Source: Bradyrhizobium canariense
GTDB taxonomy: Bacteria > Pseudomonadota > Alphaproteobacteria > Rhizobiales > Xanthobacteraceae
Length of the DNA stretch: 64,000 bases
Assembly: GCF_018130465.1 (NCBI RefSeq)
Contig: NZ_JAFCKJ010000010.1
Span: 62,001-126,000 of the forward strand
Direction: 5' to 3'
How positions within the stretch are numbered: position 1 is the stretch's first letter; the number at the start of each line of letters is the position of its first letter. Position numbers and translations under genes: made by a program. This document shows positions 45,988-53,861 of this stretch, piece by piece. The notes under the pieces were generated by a model that saw only the letters and a program-made list of their open reading frames with translations, was not told where the DNA came from and did no database searches.

Positions 45988-47955
45988 TTAGCGTCGTAGC
46001 GACTCTAGCCGCGCTTTCGCCTCTTCGACTCCTGCGGCATCCGCCTTGGCATAGAGGTCTTGAGCCTTTCTGGTATCGCCCCGCGTGCCGAAAGTTCCCC
46101 ATTTCGCAAGGGTCAACGGATCGTAAGTTTCTGCCAGCGCGAAGCTTGCCTGGGCGCTCCCCATCTCGACAGCCCGCTCGAGGATCAGTCGAGCCGCGCC
46201 GATATCGCCCTGCCGGAGCAGCGCGCTCGCGCGCGCGCCCAACAGTGTCGCCTCGTCGGCCCGCTCCGCGTTGAGCTGACTATTCGCGCGGGCTGGCGTC
46301 TCTGCTGTCCGCTCCGTAGCAGCCATCTCGGCGGACCTATCACGCGTCGCCGAGCCAGTCGTCACGACATTGGCCACAGCGCCCGGCACAAGCGCGAGAT
46401 CCCGCTCCAGACGGCGGTCGCGCGTCTCCTGCGCGGTTTCGCCAGCGGACGGCGCGCCATTTGCGGCGATCTGTCTGAGCTCCGCCGCTTGATCTTCGGC
46501 TTTGCGAACCTGAGCCTCATACGCATAGATCGCGCTCCGCGACAAGGAGAGGCTTTGGGCCTGCGCATCTAGCGTTGGAAGCGACTGGCTCAGCTCGGCC
46601 GTACCGGCTTCGGCTGCCTGCTTGTGCCGCAACACTTCCTCCGTTGCCTTTGCCGCTAGCGCGGTTTGGGTCTCGACAGCGCGCCGCGCGGCGGCGAGTT
46701 CCTGTTCCAGCCGTGCGGATCGTTCGCGCTCCTGTTGCAGCTCTGTCGCACCGCTCCTCTCCGCCGCTTTCAGTCGGAATGCCACCTCGCCTGCTTTCGT
46801 AGCCAGCGAGGTATGGGTCTCGACATCACGCCAAGCCGCTGCCAAATCCTGCTCCAATCGCGCCGATCGCTCACGCTCCTGTTGCAAGGACTTCTGCAAC
46901 TTCGCCGCATCGTCCTCTCCCCCTTGTTTCAGTCGGGCAGCTTCCTCCGCCGTCTTTGCAGCAAGTGCCGCCTGGGCGGCAACATCAAGCCGCGCTGCCG
47001 CAAGTTCTTGCTCCAGCCGCGCCGACCGCTCGCGCTCCTGTTGCAAGGACTTCTGCACTTTCTGCGCGTCGCCCTCTCCTACCTGTTTCAGCCGGGCGGC
47101 TTCCTGCCCAGCCTTTGCAGCAAGTGCAGTCTGGGCCGCAACATCAAGTCGCGCTGCCGCAAGGTCCTGCTCCAGCTGCGCCGACCGCTCGCGCTCCTTT
47201 TGCAGCGACGTCTGTCGCTCCGTACCGCCAGTCCCTTCCGCTCCTGTCGGCCGGGAAGCTTCGTCTGCCTTTGCCGCCAAGGCAATTTTGGTCTCGACAT
47301 CGCGCCGCGTCGTCGCGAGATCCTGCTCAAGCCGCTCCGCCCTTTCGCGCTCCTGCTGCAGGGACCTCTGCAGCTCTGCCGCACCACTCTGCAACGTCTG
47401 TTTCAACCGAGCAGCTTCTTCGACCGCCTCGGCCTTCAGCGCAGTCTGGATGTCGACATCGCGCCGCGCAGCGGCAAGACCCTTCCCCAGCCATTCGGCC
47501 CGATCGCGTTCCAGCTCGAGACGTTGCAGTAACTGAATATCGCTCCTTGCATTGGTAAGTTCGCAGGACATCGCCTCCGCCCAGTGGCGTTCCGGTCTCA
47601 GAGACTGTCCCATATCACTCGGCGTCGCTTGCACAACGCGCAACAAGGCATCGCTACCGCCGCGGCGTGGCGGCAAGGCTTGGACATCGCCATCACCTGA
47701 AAGACGATTGCGGACAGCCCTCGCGTGCTGCGCATCCGCCAAGGGTCGCGTCAAATCGGGAGAAGCCTGGGAGTCCGACGTCCATGTCGTCGCGAGCATG
47801 GCAGCGACGATCAACCGGAGCGCGGATCTTCCGGCGGCGGGCAAGCGCCTTATTGTCGTCACCGCAAGCGGCGTCTGGTCTGACTCCTCGCGCGACGAGC
47901 CCGCGATAGCGCAGGCCGTACTCACCTCGTCACTGAGTATAATCGCGCGATCCAT
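45988..47955 (-). CDS. Coiled-coil repeat protein with C-terminal Sel1-like repeats
   Basis: This 655-residue protein has a hydrophobic segment at about 43-62 (RSALRLIVAAMLATTWTSDS) that may be a signal peptide or anchor after an unusually long N-region. About six tandem repeats of roughly 53 residues follow (residues about 142-455), each of the pattern LQKSLQQERERSARLEQDLA followed by AARLDVAAQTALAAKA-like sequence; they should form one long coiled coil. The C-terminus has TPR/Sel1-like helices (LLRQGDIGAARLILERAVEM, GDTRKAQDLYAKADAAGVEE). It probably acts as a periplasmic scaffold. It lies 12 bp inside the convergent gap after the HlyD gene, and is the last member of the leftward exported-protein set. 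Confidence 0.75.
   Translation of the reverse strand: MDRAIILSDEVSTACAIAGSSREESDQTPLAVTTIRRLPAAGRSALRLIVAAMLATTWTSDSQASPDLTRPLADAQHARAVRNRLSGDGDVQALPPRRGGSDALLRVVQATPSDMGQSLRPERHWAEAMSCELTNARSDIQLLQRLELERDRAEWLGKGLAAARRDVDIQTALKAEAVEEAARLKQTLQSGAAELQRSLQQERERAERLEQDLATTRRDVETKIALAAKADEASRPTGAEGTGGTERQTSLQKERERSAQLEQDLAAARLDVAAQTALAAKAGQEAARLKQVGEGDAQKVQKSLQQERERSARLEQELAAARLDVAAQAALAAKTAEEAARLKQGGEDDAAKLQKSLQQERERSARLEQDLAAAWRDVETHTSLATKAGEVAFRLKAAERSGATELQQERERSARLEQELAAARRAVETQTALAAKATEEVLRHKQAAEAGTAELSQSLPTLDAQAQSLSLSRSAIYAYEAQVRKAEDQAAELRQIAANGAPSAGETAQETRDRRLERDLALVPGAVANVVTTGSATRDRSAEMAATERTAETPARANSQLNAERADEATLLGARASALLRQGDIGAARLILERAVEMGSAQASFALAETYDPLTLAKWGTFGTRGDTRKAQDLYAKADAAGVEEAKARLESLRR
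46590..47532. repeat. Tandem repeats of about 159 bp inside the coiled-coil gene
   Basis: Six consecutive units of roughly 159 bp encode the coiled-coil repeats. The inner units (coding QQERERSARLEQ) are most alike, while the outermost are diverged. Such DNA is prone to unit gain or loss. Confidence 0.75.
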
Positions 47956-48195
47956 TTGCAATCACCCGTCACAGCGCAATACGGACTGTTCAGGTGCGCC
48001 ATTATGCGGTGAACCTTTCGCGAATCCTATACTCCGCATGGAGGACCCGGCCGCCCTTTCGGGTTAGGCTCCGGAGTACCCGCGCCTGCTGGTGAGACAT
48101 ACGTCGGTTAGCTCCGCCGGAGAACTAGATCCAGCGAAGCGCAGCCAATCGCCATCGTCGGGCACTGAGATCGATGTCAGGATCGGGCGCCTCGC

Positions 48196-48744
48196 TCACG
48201 GCTTTACATAGGACCAGCCCCGCTCCTGCAACTCCATCACGCGCACGACGCCTGACTTCACCACCTCTGCCTGACGAATAATTGGGATATCCTTGCTCTC
48301 GGCTTTATGCATTCTTTCTTGAGTATTGCCGCAGGCCTTGAACGATACCTCCGGTGCACTCAACGCCATCTCTTCGATACGGGCCTTAACCGGCGAGGTG
48401 TCTTCCCGCAGCATGTGGAGGCCGGGCCCGAACGTGACCACCTCGATTTTTACCTTTTCGCCGAGATCCTTATAGTATTGCGCAACGTTCGTGGCGTTGT
48501 TGAGCGCCAGATTCATGGCGGCGACATCGTTCGTGTTCACCTGCAAAATCAAATGATGCATCTGTGTGGTGGCTTTATGCCGGGCGACAGGCTTTGCTGC
48601 AACGCGCGGTCGATCCGTAGCGGAATTCACCGTTCCCGGCTCCCAATACCGTCCGCCCTGCTCCGCCACAGCGAATGACGCGCCAAACAGGGCCATTGCG
48701 GCTCCTATGGTGGTTGCCTTGGCAAAATGTTGAAACATGCTCAT
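48196..48744 (-). CDS. Exported DsrE-like protein
   Basis: This 182-residue protein has a Sec-type signal (FAKATTIGAAMALFGASFAV, cleavage near AVA-EQ). Its C-terminal DsrE/F-like domain is HHLILQVNTNDVAAMNLALN, NATNVAQYYKDLGEKVKIEV and VTFGPGLHMLRED, with a cysteine in VSFKACGNTQER at the place used for sulfur relay in DsrE proteins. ATG 48744 follows GGGAGAAGCGCT. Periplasmic DsrE-like proteins are widespread, but their roles are mostly unknown. It is 35 bp downstream of the TagO-like gene. Confidence 0.82.
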   Translation of the reverse strand: MSMFQHFAKATTIGAAMALFGASFAVAEQGGRYWEPGTVNSATDRPRVAAKPVARHKATTQMHHLILQVNTNDVAAMNLALNNATNVAQYYKDLGEKVKIEVVTFGPGLHMLREDTSPVKARIEEMALSAPEVSFKACGNTQERMHKAESKDIPIIRQAEVVKSGVVRVMELQERGWSYVKP

Positions 48745-48779
48745 AGCGCTTCTCCCATTGAACACATGTCATTGACTCC

Positions 48780-49403
48780 TCACCCGTTGGGTTTTGCTGC
48801 CGGATGTGGCCACCTGCACACCGGGGCCAACTTCGCGCGCACCACTTCCAATCCACTCAGCAAGAACACCGCATCCAGCGCTGGGCCGGTCCGGGGTGCG
48901 AGGTGAATAGAGAGGCTTCCATTGTCGGGAAGAGACCGCAGCAGGCCTACAACGTCGCCTCCGAACGCAATGCCGGCTCCAAAGGCCGGAACGGCAGCCG
49001 GGCTCTGTAGCGTTTGGTCCTCGTTGACGCGGTAGTGAATCGCATAATCGTCACCGCGACCGGGAACGCTGGGTCCCGTGACTACCAGTTCGTTCCGTCC
49101 TGCGCGGCAACGAATTGAAAGCTTCATTCCCGACTCGGAAGTACCATCGCGTGACGATGTCGTGGCAGTAGCAACTGGTGAATAGTCGACCGGCGAGGTC
49201 GTCAGGCTGATGATCCAGTTGTTCTTGCTAGCCTGACCGTGCGCGGCGGTCCGCGGCGCCTTCTCGGGGCATTCCAGGCCTTGGGCGCGCTCCGTCGCGG
49301 AACATTCGCGAAGCTGGGCCGGCGGATGCTCTCCTTCTTGCGCCAAAGCGATGCTGCTTGCCAGCGTGATCCCAGCCACGAAGTGGACGGGCACGCGTCT
49401 CAT
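48780..49403 (-). CDS. Exported TagO/VasI-like protein
   Basis: This 207-residue protein has a signal peptide (HFVAGITLASSIALAQ). Its mature domain has the pattern of TagO/VasI proteins: WIISLTTSPVDYSP, MKLSIRCRAGRNELVVTGPS, AIHYRVNEDQ, VVGLLRSLPDNGSLSIHLAP, FLLSGLEVVRAKLAPVCRWP. In type VI systems TagO proteins are periplasmic accessories. No other type VI gene is present, so here the fold is likely used differently. Its start overlaps the stop of the TAXI-type gene by four bases, indicating one transcript. Confidence 0.65.
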   Translation of the reverse strand: MRRVPVHFVAGITLASSIALAQEGEHPPAQLRECSATERAQGLECPEKAPRTAAHGQASKNNWIISLTTSPVDYSPVATATTSSRDGTSESGMKLSIRCRAGRNELVVTGPSVPGRGDDYAIHYRVNEDQTLQSPAAVPAFGAGIAFGGDVVGLLRSLPDNGSLSIHLAPRTGPALDAVFLLSGLEVVRAKLAPVCRWPHPAAKPNG

Positions 49404-50458
49404 TGCGATGGACGCGTGGCGCGCGGCTCACGATCCAGCCATGCCTGCGCCGCAAGGAAGCGGCCGAGGCCCGGAACGGTCGAGCCGAGATTGATCGATC
49501 TCCACTTCTGGTCGAAGCCTGGCTGCTGCAGCCGCTCAATCCGCGAGAACAGATAGTCCACGAAACGCGCCACGCGCTCAAACCGGTTCGATTTAGCCGG
49601 GAAGTTGAAAGCGACGAGAGCAGTCGGCACTGCAATCGTCGTCACTCGTTCGCCTTGCTTGATCAGATTGGGATATTCTGTGGCATCGAGCGCTGCGGGA
49701 AGATAGTAGTCCTCGAATCTGCTATCGTAGGGGACCGGCAAGAACTTGAAACCCGGTTCCCACCGGCCGCGCACGAAAGCATCCACAGGCTTCGACGTTA
49801 TGAAGACAACTGCGGCTACTTCGCCTTGGCGCATCTGCTCGAGCGCGATCTGATGAGGGATGAATGTCTTCTGCACGTCGAGGCCAAGACGACTGAAAAT
49901 CAAGGGTCCCGAGTAGGCTGCGGCAGTGCCCATGGTATTGAAGTTCACCCTCTTGCCTACGAGGTCGCCCAGGCTCCGAATTTCGGGACGAACGAAGATA
50001 TGCAGCTCGGACGGGAAAAGGTTCAGAACGTAGGCCAGCCTTTGTTGGATATCGGGCACTTGGCTTTTGTACTCGTCAAGCGAGTCGGAATTGACGATGG
50101 CGACATCGACGCCACGCAAATAGAGCAGTGAATTCACGTTCTCCGTCGGCCCACGCGTGACGATTGGCAACACGTGCAGCTTCTCGCCATCGTCCACGAC
50201 GCGGGCGATTTCAGCCGCTAGACGGATTGGCGCGCCTTCAAGCAGACCTCCGGCGAGGCCAATCGTCCAGGCATTCATCGTCACCTGCGGTTTTTGTGGC
50301 GGTGCCTCACGTCGCAATTGACGCGGAGCCGGCTGCGTTTGCGCCTCCACGCGGGCGGGCTGAACCGCCACGAGCAGCAAGCCCAAGGCCGGCAGCAAAA
50401 GCAGCGGGAACAAGCCAGACCTTGCGTTCCACGCCCCTTGTAGCCTCAGCTGTCTCAT
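49400..50458 (-). CDS. TAXI-type (TRAP-associated) substrate-binding protein
   Basis: This 352-residue exported protein has a signal peptide (LFPLLLLPALGLLLVAVQPA, cleavage near VEA-Q). Its domain resembles TAXI solute-binding proteins: WTIGLAGGLLEGAPIRLAAE, GVDVAIVNSDSLDEYKSQVP, LHIFVRPEIRSLGDLVGKRV, NFNTMGTAAAYSGPLIFSRL. ATG 50458 is preferred to the frame opening at 50515 because AGAGGACG lies upstream and the signal peptide then starts normally. No TRAP membrane subunits are encoded nearby. The protein may instead work with the TagO-like, DsrE-like and coiled-coil proteins downstream. Confidence 0.78.
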   Translation of the reverse strand: MRQLRLQGAWNARSGLFPLLLLPALGLLLVAVQPARVEAQTQPAPRQLRREAPPQKPQVTMNAWTIGLAGGLLEGAPIRLAAEIARVVDDGEKLHVLPIVTRGPTENVNSLLYLRGVDVAIVNSDSLDEYKSQVPDIQQRLAYVLNLFPSELHIFVRPEIRSLGDLVGKRVNFNTMGTAAAYSGPLIFSRLGLDVQKTFIPHQIALEQMRQGEVAAVVFITSKPVDAFVRGRWEPGFKFLPVPYDSRFEDYYLPAALDATEYPNLIKQGERVTTIAVPTALVAFNFPAKSNRFERVARFVDYLFSRIERLQQPGFDQKWRSINLGSTVPGLGRFLAAQAWLDREPRATRPSQ

Positions 50459-50788
50459 GATGGCATCGTCCTCTTCCCGGCCCATTACGCAGCTTCGTAC
50501 ACTTCGCCTGGGCATACTATTCCTCGCATGGAGGAGCGGCGCCTACCCCTTCCGGGTGATGCCGTGCGCGCAACACGCGAAGGCCCCTGTTCCCACGAGG
50601 GCCGATGCTACCGGGTTACCAGCTCGACCTGTAGCAAGAGATCGCGCGTTCCCGCAGGACATCGGACCGTTGCGATGACCAAGCCTTCGTAGCCATCTTC
50701 GTGGTCGAACCCACACGCGATGAGACCAATTCAAAGATTAGATCGGTAACTCGAAAGGTAAGCACACGTCCGGGTTTGAAGACCATCA
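50459..50788. other. Intergenic region
   Basis: About 330 bp between the aminotransferase end and the TAXI-type gene start. Only short unsupported frames are present. The TAXI operon promoter is expected here. Confidence 0.35.
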
Positions 50789-51676
50789 TCACGCTGCGAG
50801 CGCGGCTGCGTGCGCGAAATCCCAATACAGCTTCCGCGCACGCGTGTAGAATGGCCCCGGCGTGAGAGGTCGATCATCGATTCGGATCACCGGCAAAACC
50901 TTGGCAAAATTGCCGCTTGAGAAGATCTCGTCTGCGGCAAGGAAGTCGGCATAGCGCAGCGTGGCTTCCACTACGGTGGTGCCACTATCGCGCAAGAGCC
51001 CGATCACCCTCTGCCTGGTAATTCCGTTTAGGAAGGTACCGTTTGCCGCCGGCGTGTAGACCGCCCCATCCTTCGCCATGAATACATTGGCATTGCCAAG
51101 TTCCGCAACGTTGCCAAGCATGTCCAGCATCAAGCAATTCTGAAAGCCGCGTGACGCGGCCTCGCTCAGCGCGCGCGAACAGTTCGGGTAAAGACAGGCG
51201 GCCTTGGCATCGACCGGCGCGCTTTCGGAACTTGGTCGGCGGAACGGCGACAGCGTGATTGCGTTGCCGACAGGCTTGGGCAACGGCGCGTCGTAAACGC
51301 AAAGGCACCAATCCATTGTTTCCGGATCGAACAGCACGCCACCGCCCACACCATTCTGGGGCCAATACATCGGGCGGATATAGAGCTCGGCATTGGGTGG
51401 AAAGCGCTTGATGCCTTCGCGAGCCAGACCCAGCCAGGTTTCGAGGCCAACGATTGGCTTGAGCCCGAAGTTGATCGCGGATTGATTGACGCGAGCGCTA
51501 TGGAGCTCAAGATCGGGGGTGACGCCCTCGAAGGCGCGCGCGCCATCGAATACGGTAGAACCGAGCCACAGCCCATGGGTGCGCGGGCCCATGATCGGAA
51601 TATTGCCCTCGTGCCACTGGCCTTGGAAGAACGTCCATGTGCGCGAATAGCTAACGGATCTGCTGGCGGCAGTCAT
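50789..51676 (-). CDS. Class IV PLP aminotransferase (BCAT-like)
   Basis: This 295-residue fold-type IV enzyme has the PLP lysine in VDAKAACLYPN (Lys158), MYWPQNGVGGGVLFDPET, DMLGNVAELGNANVFMAKDG and the C-terminal DEIFSSGNFAKVLPV. The last stretch is like branched-chain or D-amino-acid aminotransferases, and the usual T-G-T of BCATs is altered. ATG 51676 follows AGGAGGAGCGTC. It is the last gene of the seven-gene leftward arm of the carrier-protein locus. It may provide or consume an amino acid precursor of the product; donor and acceptor are unknown. Confidence 0.88.
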   Translation of the reverse strand: MTAASRSVSYSRTWTFFQGQWHEGNIPIMGPRTHGLWLGSTVFDGARAFEGVTPDLELHSARVNQSAINFGLKPIVGLETWLGLAREGIKRFPPNAELYIRPMYWPQNGVGGGVLFDPETMDWCLCVYDAPLPKPVGNAITLSPFRRPSSESAPVDAKAACLYPNCSRALSEAASRGFQNCLMLDMLGNVAELGNANVFMAKDGAVYTPAANGTFLNGITRQRVIGLLRDSGTTVVEATLRYADFLAADEIFSSGNFAKVLPVIRIDDRPLTPGPFYTRARKLYWDFAHAAALAA

Positions 51677-51691
51677 GACGCTCCTCCTGAG

Positions 51692-52552
51692 TTACGGTCC
51701 GTAGATCACCAGCTCGCTGTCCGATAGATCTGCAAGCCGGGGACGGTGCGGGCCCTTGAAGTATTTACGGCCGCGATGTCCCCGATAGAAGCCCACCAGA
51801 TCATTCATGCTGCCGTTGGCATCGAGAGCGATCATGATCCGGCCACGCCAGAGCAGGAAGCGTCCGATCGCGTTGGCGCAAGCGACATAATCAGCTACGT
51901 CGTGGCAGTAAATCAGGCGCATCGCCGGTACGCGGACCCCGCGTATGCGCATCGGCAGCAGGACGAACGGATAAACGCGCCCGTCGCCCGCGCGGCACAC
52001 CACGCTGAGGCAGCCGCAAGAAGCGTGGCGCGCAAGCAGCACGACGTCGGCTTCAGACAAACCGTCGATCGCCTTCACGTCCTGCGGAACGATCTCGACA
52101 CGCATGCTCTTCGCCAACGAAGACAGCGCCGGAAAGGAGAAGAACACTCCGCCGCAATAGGCATGGAATCCCTGCGCTTCGATTGTCCGCCAGGTCCAGT
52201 GCGCCGGGCTGATGTTGATATAAGTCACCTGCTTGTGGCGCTGCGCAACGCTGGTCAGCATCGACGCGTAGTTGCGGTAGGCCGGATCCACATACCAGCT
52301 TGAGAGATTGCAACGGATCGAGGTTCCGCAACCATCTTCCCGCGCGGTGTAGATCAACAGCAGAACGCCGACGGGCATCCCCGCATAGTCCAGCATGTAG
52401 CCGAAGCGCGGAAAGCCCTGGGGCACGTCACGCACGGACATGCGCCGGAGCCCATTCATCCAGTAGTAGCGCGGGCGACGCGCAAAACCGTGCGCCAAGA
52501 GATTGGCTACGGCATCAAGATCAGTTGGTTCAATTTCGCGGCACCGGATCAT
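51692..52552 (-). CDS. GNAT-like acyltransferase
   Basis: This 286-residue protein has an N-terminal GNAT-type half (IRCREIEPTDLDAVANLLAH, MPVGVLLLIYTARED, LSSWYVDPAYRNYASMLTSV). The last segment is the acetyl-CoA-loop region without a perfect RxxGxG/A. The C-terminal half (residues 160-286) is not recognised and could be a second, degenerate GNAT fold. It lies 15 bp upstream of the aminotransferase gene. Next to an aminoacyl carrier protein, a plausible role is acyl or aminoacyl transfer from a thioester, but this is inference. Confidence 0.7.
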   Translation of the reverse strand: MIRCREIEPTDLDAVANLLAHGFARRPRYYWMNGLRRMSVRDVPQGFPRFGYMLDYAGMPVGVLLLIYTAREDGCGTSIRCNLSSWYVDPAYRNYASMLTSVAQRHKQVTYINISPAHWTWRTIEAQGFHAYCGGVFFSFPALSSLAKSMRVEIVPQDVKAIDGLSEADVVLLARHASCGCLSVVCRAGDGRVYPFVLLPMRIRGVRVPAMRLIYCHDVADYVACANAIGRFLLWRGRIMIALDANGSMNDLVGFYRGHRGRKYFKGPHRPRLADLSDSELVIYGP

Positions 52553-52721
52553 GATCTGAACTCCTTCCCAAGATCCGGTCCCGCTTCTTCGTTGCCGGAT
52601 CGACAGGCACGAACCCGACTAGCGGATCGCGAGTGTAGTCTGGCTCGGCGAGTATCCAATCGGGTGCCGACGAGCTTGTGGACGTGATGGTGGGCCGAAA
52701 TTTTGGTGGTGGAAGGGCCAT
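52530..52721 (-). CDS. Small hypothetical protein in the carrier-protein locus
   Basis: A 63-residue frame starts MALPPPKFRPTITSTSSSAP and continues DWILAEPDYTRDPLVGFVPV, then DPATKKRDRILGRSS. ATG 52721 is preceded by AGAGGCGCGAGAAG. It overlaps the GNAT-like gene start by 23 bp and fills an otherwise empty gap in a tight operon. No function is recognised. A competing reverse frame (52549-52782) looks less protein-like. Confidence 0.45.
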   Translation of the reverse strand: MALPPPKFRPTITSTSSSAPDWILAEPDYTRDPLVGFVPVDPATKKRDRILGRSSDHDPVPRN

Positions 52722-52766
52722 CTTCTCGCGCCTCTTCTGGCTCGCCAAGGTGCGTGAGCGCGTGGT

Positions 52767-53834
52767 TTACGCTGTTGCCCAACCCGCCTTTTTTCGAGAG
52801 CTTTCATTGAGGGCCAACGGCCTTGAGCGAGCGGCTCGCCGAGATGCCATGTACAGCAGCCAGTTGCGATAGACGCGCCTGGCTGACGGATGCCAGACGT
52901 TTCTCAGGCCTTTCGTCAATTGATCGGCCGGGAAACAGGAGAAAAGCTCCGGACACCTGTTCGAAACGGCCTTTCGCCGGTAGTCCACCAGCGTCGCTTC
53001 CGCCGCTGCATCAAAATAGCTTTTTGGTATCGTCGGGCAGACCTCACTTTCCCCTCGGAGAAAGCGACCTATGTCCCTTCTGAATTCGCCTAACAGACTC
53101 TGCGTGTCATATTCCGGATGGCCCTGGAAATGGACGAAGAGACTCTTCTTCTGCTGCTTGACGAAGCAGTCGACGCCGGCCTCCACAGATTTGGTGAGAA
53201 CGGAATATCCGCAGTCCGCTAGAGACCTTTCCTTCACCTCGTTCCATCGGGCGTGCGGTGTTCTGAATGTCGCTGGAACATCGTGCATCAAGGGGTGATC
53301 GCTCACCTTCGTTTGAGCAAAAACACCAATGCACTTCGCGGCAAGCTTATGGCGTTCCACGCCATCAATGTGCATCACAGCCCCATGGACCGCGAGACAG
53401 GAATACACCGAAGAGGTCGTATTCTCCGCGGCCCAGTCCATCACTTGAACAATGCTCGTCCAGTATGGCTCTTCCGTCAGGTGGGGAGCCTTTGGCTCGG
53501 CACCCGTCACGATGATACCGTCGAGGCTCCCCATCAGGAGGTCGTCCGTGCTGCGATAGTAGCGACGCACGTAGTCGCGCCCCCAATCGGAGCGCGGTGT
53601 GGTCTGCATCGTGTAGAAATGCATCCTGACCACCAGCTTTCCAGCCGCCGCCTCGAGCAGATCGAACAGCTGGCGTTCCGTTGCCATCAATGCGGCATCG
53701 GGCATGTTGTTGACCAGCCCGATATCGAGGCACTCGATCCGAGTTCCCATTGACGCCTTTGCGGCCGCGCCTCTGCCGAGCGCTCTCGAGAACAGGTGGT
53801 GCTCGTAGGCGTCTATATCGACCAAAATGGGCAT
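52767..53834 (-). CDS. Homoserine O-succinyltransferase-like protein (MetA family)
   Basis: This 355-residue protein of the MetA family shows IGLVNNMPDAALMATERQLF, the nucleophile Cys146 in VYSCLAVHGAV, GVFAQTKVSDHPLMHDVPAT, ARWNEV and the catalytic His in FVHFQGHPEYD. MetA activates the hydroxyl of homoserine by acylation. It is 27 bp downstream of a MetY-like gene, and together they could make an O-acyl homoserine and then replace the acyl group. The C-terminal 50 residues exceed the usual MetA length of about 300. Whether it serves methionine synthesis or the adjacent carrier-protein pathway is open. Confidence 0.82.
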   Translation of the reverse strand: MPILVDIDAYEHHLFSRALGRGAAAKASMGTRIECLDIGLVNNMPDAALMATERQLFDLLEAAAGKLVVRMHFYTMQTTPRSDWGRDYVRRYYRSTDDLLMGSLDGIIVTGAEPKAPHLTEEPYWTSIVQVMDWAAENTTSSVYSCLAVHGAVMHIDGVERHKLAAKCIGVFAQTKVSDHPLMHDVPATFRTPHARWNEVKERSLADCGYSVLTKSVEAGVDCFVKQQKKSLFVHFQGHPEYDTQSLLGEFRRDIGRFLRGESEVCPTIPKSYFDAAAEATLVDYRRKAVSNRCPELFSCFPADQLTKGLRNVWHPSARRVYRNWLLYMASRRAARSRPLALNESSRKKAGWATA

Positions 53835-53861
53835 AGGAATGCTTTCAACGCTTACATGGAC

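Noticed and set aside
46060-47558. Long Ser/Cys/Ala-rich forward frames opposite the coiled-coil gene
   Set aside because: They mirror the repeat structure of the reverse gene, whose heptad pattern is clearly protein-like.
48780-49403. Type VI secretion component
   Set aside because: Only the TagO-like fold is present. No Tss proteins are encoded in the window.
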